DNA from: Liopterus haemorrhoidalis
Lineage: Eukaryota; Arthropoda; Insecta; Coleoptera; Dytiscidae
Direction: 5' to 3'
Length of the DNA: 64,000 nt
Assembly (NCBI GenBank): GCA_963971575.1
Contig: OZ020611.1
Coordinates: 148,206,419 to 148,270,418 of the forward strand
A model generated the notes under the pieces. That model was not told the DNA's origin, ran no database searches, and was given only the letters and a program-made list of their open reading frames with translations. The translations under genes were made by a program, and so were the position numbers. Shown one piece after another: positions 57,813-64,000 of the stretch. Numbering within the stretch: the stretch's first letter is position 1; each line of letters opens with the position of its first letter.

Positions 57813-58645
57813 CGGCACTTCATCACTTCTCGTGATCGCTGAAAACGGAAACAGATTGTTGAGCAGTTTCCGAAACGTCCGAATATATTTTATATACTCA
57901 TGAAGTATTATATCTTTTTTATAGTAATACTCATTATATTGTACTATTCTAGCTTAATACTATCAGCAATGGCAAACGTCCGAGATAACGGTGTCCGCAA
58001 TAAGCGGCGCTTTTGTATTTGATTACATTTTAATTGCTCAACAATAATCAAGGTAAACGAGATTACTTTTGGATTATTTTTGCTATACTTTATGATTTTT
58101 TGAAGTAACCTAGAAATAATCAAAAAGTAATTCCGATTACTTTTCTGGTAAGCGACAAAATTCGCTAATTTGACAATTGTCTATAACCTTTAACCGGTTA
58201 CCTGTAAGCTGAACAAGGCACAGGTTAACGCCTCAAATTCTATAGGGCCTTCATTTAATGCTGAGAGCATACGATAGCGTGTTCGAGGCGGTTTTGTTGA
58301 AAGGACCTCATATTTTTATTACTTACAGTATGGTATCATCAGTCTAATCCGGCATTGCGTAAAACCTCAATATGTCTCGGATATTCTGTACTGAGCAGTG
58401 CAAAAATACTGATTCCTTATACACGCTATTATGTTTGAAAATAATTTGTACAAAGTTTATGTTTTTGTTGCTTTCTATAAACTTGAATAATGAAGTTTAT
58501 GTCATTGCTTTAAAAATAGAAATGCTTTCGGAAAATAGAAGAGTTTTAGAGGAGTTATATTCTATAAAATTCTAGTGAGAATCGATAAATGTTTGTCTTT
58601 TTCTTAATGGGGCTTTACTGCTTTATTATTTTAAGATCACAAAAG
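57813..58645 (+). other. intergenic or intron, nothing recognised
   Basis: Contains a 67-residue frame at 58372-58575 without motifs. No repeat ends or exons supported. Confidence 0.45.
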
Positions 58646-59052
58646 TTACAAATAATATTATGTGGACAGGGCCAGCATTAATCGGAAATATGACGTACCT
58701 AGAAATGCCTTTTGCGGATATGCTACCTCCACCAGAAATTCTACTTCGATGGTGTCAAAATCGTAGTCTTGATCAACTGGCAATCGACTTAATGAAAAGA
58801 TTATTCACAACTGAAGAACGACTAGTATGTAACGTCAATGGAAAAATGGGTAAACCTAGGTTTCATGAAGGAAAAATATGTTTATTAAAAGAAACTTTAT
58901 ATTACTATAGTGGTCTTACATCTAGTGATTTTGAAATTTGTTGGAAAAAATGTGTCAGTAAAATTGATACTTCAAATCGCGGATTGAAAAGGAATAAAAA
59001 ATTAAGAACACAAATGATTATTAAGGAGATATTCTGTAAAGATCTTTTGTAG
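58646..59052 (+). CDS. BEN-domain exon, possible alternative 3' exon of the BTB gene
   Basis: BEN domains bind DNA or chromatin proteins, and BTB-BEN fusions are known (vertebrate NACC1). The frame from 58646 or the ATG at 58660 runs to TAG at 59050-59052. LPPPEILLRWCQNRSLDQLA, IDLMKRLFTTEERLVCNVNG and KMGKPRFHEGKICLLKETLY span the domain (about residues 22-105 from the Met), followed by NRGLKRNKKLRTQ. AG at 58644-58645 gives G+TT in the phase of the BTB donor; a second in-phase AG ends at 58669. With the first, the isoform would have 135 further residues (350 in all). Distance from the donor is 25 kb and the acceptor tract is modest, so an independent short gene is a real alternative. Confidence 0.65.
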
Positions 59053-60679
59053 TATTATGAATCATAGACAACAGATTCAAACGACCTATGTTACTCGCCA
59101 ATGAAGTGGTCTTTTAAGATATTATTACAATGAATCTGCCCGCTGCGATGTTTGGCATAGCCAAGAAACCGAAACAGTATAAAAAATCAACCCTCGCGCA
59201 TGCTACCTCATTACTCTCCGAGGAGAAACTTCGGGCATGTCCTTTCTAAAAACATTAGAGACACCTCTCATTTCAAAATAATGTACTTGATCCAGGCCAA
59301 AAGTGGTCTCTGCACAACTACCGCAATTCTCTTCTTATTTTACTATAACTATATCATTTCATGCGTTATAACTCTTAACTTAAAAGTTCAAAATTATATT
59401 CGAACACAAACTAAATTTGATTTCGATAAGTATGTTTCACTAAAATAAAAGAGCAATAACTGTCTATAATTTAAAGGAATAAAAAAATAATATTTTTCCC
59501 TCTAAGTTTATCAATTATATCATTTTTGACGAACATCATTGGTTATGACTAATCAGCTTTTTTAAAGGTATTTTTAAAGGTACTATAAAGATGCAACTGC
59601 CCAACGCGAGTTTTGGTTGTAGCGGTGGAACTGTACTTGCAACTATTTGAATCTTTATCGGTTATCACTAAAAAAAAAAAAAATGTTTGTTCGTAAATTG
59701 AGAACCACCTATACATCAAAAGACCAAATAAATCAAAAAAGGATATATGGTGCTCCAAAGTCTTGCGCACGGCTTTGTAGGCGAGTAACTGTAGTCGTTC
59801 AATAATTTGTTGAAAATTTTAGATCAAATGTGATTTTATTGTTATTGTTATACAAATATTTATTTTTGTCACGTACAAAGTCAATACTTTGTAAATAATT
59901 ACGTAATATTTGTTCATTAAATAATGAAAAAAACCGCGTTTCTTCTTGACCAGAACATGAATTGTAATGCTGGTAATAAGAGAAAATAATAATGTACTAA
60001 TGATGGTCAACTTGAAGCTCCGTGGCTTCGTAGTAAGACGATTGTCTACGAAGCACAGGAGCGCGGGTTACAAGTCCTATTTTCATTTTGAGATAGTGTG
60101 TAGTTAGCCCACTGGTCGACTCAAATTTTCAACCAGTATTTAATACTTTAAAAGATAAGTACCTATTTATGCAAAAATAATAGTAATAATCGATAATAAC
60201 TCTGACAACTTAGCGCTCATATAGCGAGGTCTAGAAATAGTTTTCTTTGCCTTTGCACCGTTTTGGCTTCGAGAATCTATTCTACGTTATTATTTAATGA
60301 ACAAATTACGACACTTTTTATACGCTTATTTATTATTATTATTTAATTTTATCACGTTTTATCGAATTATGCAAAAATATAAATATTGCATTCAATCTTA
60401 AATGAAACACTGAATTTTTTAAAATATGGGTTTATTAAAAACTAGATGTATATTTCTATTGCCATTAATTCCTCATTAGTAATACAGTACTGTACTACAG
60501 TATAAGCGTAACTTGTAATAACGGTCCCTTAGGTTTCAGGCAACGGCGGATAACTGAAAAAGTCCATTATTAGAAGCACGACCTTTTTGTCACTTATCGA
60601 TTCATGAACTGCATTGTAATCGTTATATATGGAGAAAAACTGACGAAAATACATTTGTAACTAAATAAACACTGTAGAC
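59053..60679. other. intergenic, with a weak tRNA-like patch at 60020-60082
   Basis: TGGCTTCGTAGTAAGACG and GGTTACAAGTCC at 60020-60082 resemble A and B boxes, possibly an old SINE. No gene recognised. Confidence 0.4.
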
Positions 60680-61185
60680 CCGTATTTCTTAACCTCCGGT
60701 CAGTGAAAAAAATTAATCGGTCCGCGAAAATTACTTTGATTAATTTAAATTAATTATTATAGTAGTTATTATTTTATTCGTGTCTTTCGGCCTTGAATTA
60801 TATACATTTCTTTACATTAGTTTAGTGTGATGTATATATACATTTCAAAATAACTAAATCTATAAATTTGCAGATTCTAATATTAGTATTTACAAAAAGA
60901 AACATTTTAAAATCTTGTACTGCCTAATAGTCTGACGTTTTCTTCCCTTATTTTCGCTCTTCTTTTTAAATTAATTTTTACATATGTACTTAATAAGTAT
61001 AAATTTGTTATTCTTTATAAAGCATAAATACAATACAATAAATATAATACTTACATAAAGTTCAATTAATTTATAATTTGTACTTTTGTATTTTTGGGCC
61101 ACGAAAAATGATTTGACTTTACCGATCTGCGAAAAATTGTCTGATATTTCACTGATCCAGGTGAAAAATAGGTTAAGAAACACTG
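60680..61185. mobile_element. hAT-like non-autonomous element
   Basis: CGTATTTCTTAACC at the left faces GGTTAAGAAACACTG at the right; flanks CTGTAGAC (60672-60679) and CTTTAGAC (61186-61193) are an 8-bp duplication with one mismatch. CGGTCCGCGAAAA inside resembles the MITE at 921. Confidence 0.72.
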
Positions 61186-61667
61186 CTTTAGACCTCATTA
61201 AAAAGTGGTAAACATAGTTAAGCACCGGACACTTAAAGTATTATAATTGTAAAAGAGAAATTTTAACATGTATTTTTCACCTTGTGGTACTAAATTATAT
61301 GGAAAAAGGTTGTACGGGTTGCGGGCATAAATAATGCAACTAGATCTAGCTGTCCAGTTTTTAAATAGTTTATTTCTTCATCAGAGTTACACATAATATA
61401 AAATATGAAGTACAAGAGGTAGTTAACAGTGTTAAAAAACATACTTGATCTAAAAACGAACGGTCATTGATAAGATAATAAAAAAAAAGTAGAAAATCAT
61501 AACGTAAAAACAATAAACCAGTAATTAAAATATAAATAAATAAGTTTAATTAAAATATAATTAAATTATATGACAAGTATGTATAGAAAATTAAGTAATA
61601 AAAACTGATTAGCGATGCTGCTTTACGAGGAAATAGGTGCGTTACGGCTGCTAGGGAAGCCCTATAG
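61186..61667. other. intergenic, nothing recognised
   Basis: A/T-rich, no supportable feature. Confidence 0.5.
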
Positions 61668-62316
61668 CAGTGCTTCTTAACCTTTTCAGAATCACGGAAC
61701 ACTTATAACTTTACAACAATTTTGCTGAACAGTAAATTAAAACAGTATATATTGCGTAATATATTAAAAATCGCATACATAACAGTTTACATATCAGTCA
61801 ATAGCAAATAACAAACAGTAAATGAAATAAAAAGAAAATTATCACAATATTTTTAATGATATATTAAGGCCTGATGACTTTTACATATCTTTTCAATATC
61901 AGGTATTATGTGTGAAATAGTTACTCTCATTTCTTCTTCTAATTTGTAAGCCTTTCACGTTAATTTGTCTTAATATTCATTAATGTTGAAAAACCAAGCT
62001 CGCGTAAGTACGATGTTGAAAATTGTAATAAAATTTTAATCGCTTTCTCAGAAATAATTTTAAACTCTATTTGAACAGAAATACTACATTCTTCAACTGT
62101 TATTTCGGAAAATTGCATTTTGAGAGTCGGTCCTTTATATAAATCGATAAAAACTAACAAAAGTACAAGTAAAGACTATAAGTAAAGTTCGTTTTCGTTT
62201 TTTTTTTCGTCTTAATAATTCTTTTAATTTTTCACTTATTTTCAAATTTTGGCGTAACACTTTCTCTATATTCACGGAACACCAGTGTTCCGCGGAACAC
62301 CGGTTAAGAACCATTG
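61668..62316 (-). mobile_element. hAT remnant, 0.65 kb
   Basis: CAGTGCTTCTTAACC at the left and GGTTAAGAACCATTG at the right are inverted; flanks CCCTATAG and CCCCATAT match at six of eight positions. Carries a transposase fragment on the minus strand. Confidence 0.75.
61870..62170 (-). pseudogene. hAT transposase C-terminal fragment (ZBED5/SCAND3-like)
   Basis: Minus strand: KMQFSEITVEECSISVQIEF, then IISEKAIKILLQFSTSYLRE and LGFSTLMNIKTN, then a stop. 'KAI.ILL.F.T.YL.E.GFS.L..IK' is the dimerisation region of this hAT group. After the stop a degraded continuation can be followed to about 61870. No catalytic part remains. Confidence 0.72.
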
Positions 62317-62734
62317 CCCCATATTGTGTATAATGGCCGTTTGGGACTACGTGGTGATAATGTAAAAGGGACCGCTGTAGCAAGTTGTTGTTATTCGAGC
62401 TATACTGATGACTGGTGGTTGAAATATACATATAGTTTTTAATAAACGTATATTAAAGTAAAAGATTCAGTGTTTTATTCAAGATTTACGCCTTCAAAGC
62501 ACAATTCATGATTTATTGTATTCAATATTGCCTGTTAACTACTTGATCGTTGGAGGTAACAGTTTAATAAGTAATCAGTGATACTATAATGAGGAAACTA
62601 ATCTTAGCAAGTGTCATTCAGTTGTTTCATGCGCTCTGATATGTCTGCACAATTCTGAAAATAAGTATAAAGGTCTATTTATTTAAACGTTCAGTTATAC
62701 CGTACAGGCACAGCTGTTCAGGCATACTGCGCAG
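62317..62734. other. intergenic, nothing recognised
   Basis: No gene or repeat end supported. Confidence 0.5.
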
Positions 62735-63317
62735 TAGAGGTGGGAAATGCGAATCTTTTTAAAGATTCGTTCAGTATTCAGTACTCTCTAAAAAGTTCGT
62801 TCTTTTGGAACGAATCGTTGGTGTACAACAAATCTAGTGTTTTCTGTCTATGTCGCGCTGTACTTGGCTTTGATATTGCATAGTTGTGGACTGGGAGCTG
62901 AGAACAGTATATATACATACATCTGTAGTCTCTCGCGAACGACGAACGTGTCAGTATACGTAGTACGTGTACGTGTTAAGTACACGTATACACATTGTAC
63001 GGCGCAGTGTATCGAGTCTGCCGTTCAGCTGTCGCTCGTGCCATGTTATAAGTTCGCCCATCCAGACTGAGCTTACGTACCAGATTACAGACATAGATGT
63101 ACGTGTGTTCCACACTACACAGCCACCAGCCTGAGCTCTGTGGTCGACCCTCGTTCCGTTCCATTCCATATCGAGTCACTCTCGCCACTCGCTAGCATTG
63201 GTTCGTGAGTTCGCGTACTGAAGATTCGTTCGCTGCTTATTAAAAGATTCGATCGTATCAATTCTTTGCAACGATTTGTTCTTTTGGAACGAATCATTCG
63301 CGAACGACACATCTCTA
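62735..63317. mobile_element. hAT-like non-autonomous element
   Basis: Ends TAGAGGTGGGAAATGCG and GACACATCTCTA are roughly inverted; flanks CTGCGCAG (62727-62734) and CTACGCAG (63318-63325) are an 8-bp duplication with one mismatch. AAAGATTCG and GTTCTTTTGGAACGAATC recur near both ends. The several open frames inside on both strands have no motifs. Confidence 0.72.
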
Positions 63318-63325
63318 CTACGCAG

Positions 63326-64000
63326 GTATACCTGTATACGTTTTCGTCTCTCCTAACCCGCGTCCTCCCTCTTTCGGTGTAAAAGCTCAGTTACACATGG
63401 TCCGTTCACAATGTAAGCTGACATATATACAATTGTATAAGTGATAATTAAGTCAATATACAGAGGCTCCGATTAATTGTGAGTGTTACATAACACTTAT
63501 TTTAGCTTCACTGACGCTCAAAGTCATACTGTCATAAGCCATCGTGTAGTGTCGCATGAGAATACGACATTACACGAAGCAATTGATGTTACCCGTACGT
63601 ACTAGAATATAATTTTCAGCGTAAAAGGGTAGTATGTAACACTTATCATTATTGGATACTCTTTATATAGGTACTAGTCATTGAACAAATATCCATTTCT
63701 GTCATGCCTCAAAAATTCTAACTAACTATATAATTACTAAGACGCGATTGTTGCAGCGATTATTAAGTTATATCTTAAGTTTAAATTTTATTTTAATGTT
63801 TTTCTTACTAATGTCAAGTGGTTATTCTACCATATGTTTATTTCTGATATTTTTAATCGACCATGTTTATATTTGATTAAGTTTAGACTTGGTTGCGGTA
63901 ACATAAATAAGCTGTTGCTAAATACCAGTTTGCAACTAGTTGTAAATCGTTTCTGCTTCTTGATTTGGTTACTTTTCTGTCATTGTAGACACAATCTATA
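63326..64000. other. intergenic, nothing recognised
   Basis: A/T-rich sequence to the window edge with no supportable feature. Confidence 0.5.

Noticed and set aside
63001..63312. Several overlapping frames on both strands near the right edge
   Set aside because: They fall in a 583-bp hAT-like element with an 8-bp duplication, and none has a domain or conserved start.

Overview
The window looks like AT-rich nuclear DNA from an insect. It holds intron-containing genes, tRNA-derived and LINE retroelements, and mariner, hAT, piggyBac-like and Ty3/Gypsy-like debris. The order is not resolved. Most of the 64 kb is repeats. The only convincing host gene is a BTB-domain locus on the plus strand from 32.5 kb to at least 53.8 kb, probably to 59.1 kb.

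Layout. 0-4.5 kb: a three-level nest of DNA transposons (outer hAT-like, inner hAT, innermost 1308-bp mariner) and two MITEs. 4.6-5.9 kb: an eight-unit tandem repeat with a 170-bp period and a palindromic core. 6.6-13.7 kb: two copies of a dispersed repeat (family A) around a decayed Ty3/Gypsy element. That element's 5' LTR, primer-binding site and gag start lie inverted directly behind its 3' LTR, as an autointegration event would produce. 14-31 kb: MITEs, a piggyBac-type MITE with TTAA duplications, a second 1308-bp mariner, a mariner fragment, several hAT remnants, a foldback element, a LINE 3' end and a tRNA-derived SINE. 31.9-59.1 kb: the BTB locus, its large intron regions again full of repeats. 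59-64 kb: three further hAT-like elements and no gene.

The BTB locus. Two exons (32517-32699 and 32754-33216) encode 215 shared residues: a BTB domain, a basic KKRK stretch and an acidic tail. They end at a GTAAGT donor in phase 1. Downstream on the same strand lie seven short ORFs, each opened by an AG acceptor in the matching phase and each ending in a stop. One carries a FLYWCH/WRKY-GCM1-like CCHH zinc finger plus an AT-hook (35.65 kb). Five carry different versions of the cysteine-rich zinc-ribbon found at the C terminus of piggyBac transposases (38.86, 40.50, 44.25, 49.27 and 53.53 kb). One carries a BEN domain (58.65 kb). The arrangement resembles mod(mdg4) or lola of Drosophila: one BTB dimerisation module, many interchangeable DNA-binding C termini. 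Here most of the interchangeable part appears to come from transposase DNA-binding domains. The exon at 49.27 kb still lies between inverted copies of a 10-bp motif next to a TTAA, which may be the fossil ends of the parent transposon.

Limits: splice joins, isoforms and repeat families are read from sequence only. No transcript or database evidence was available.
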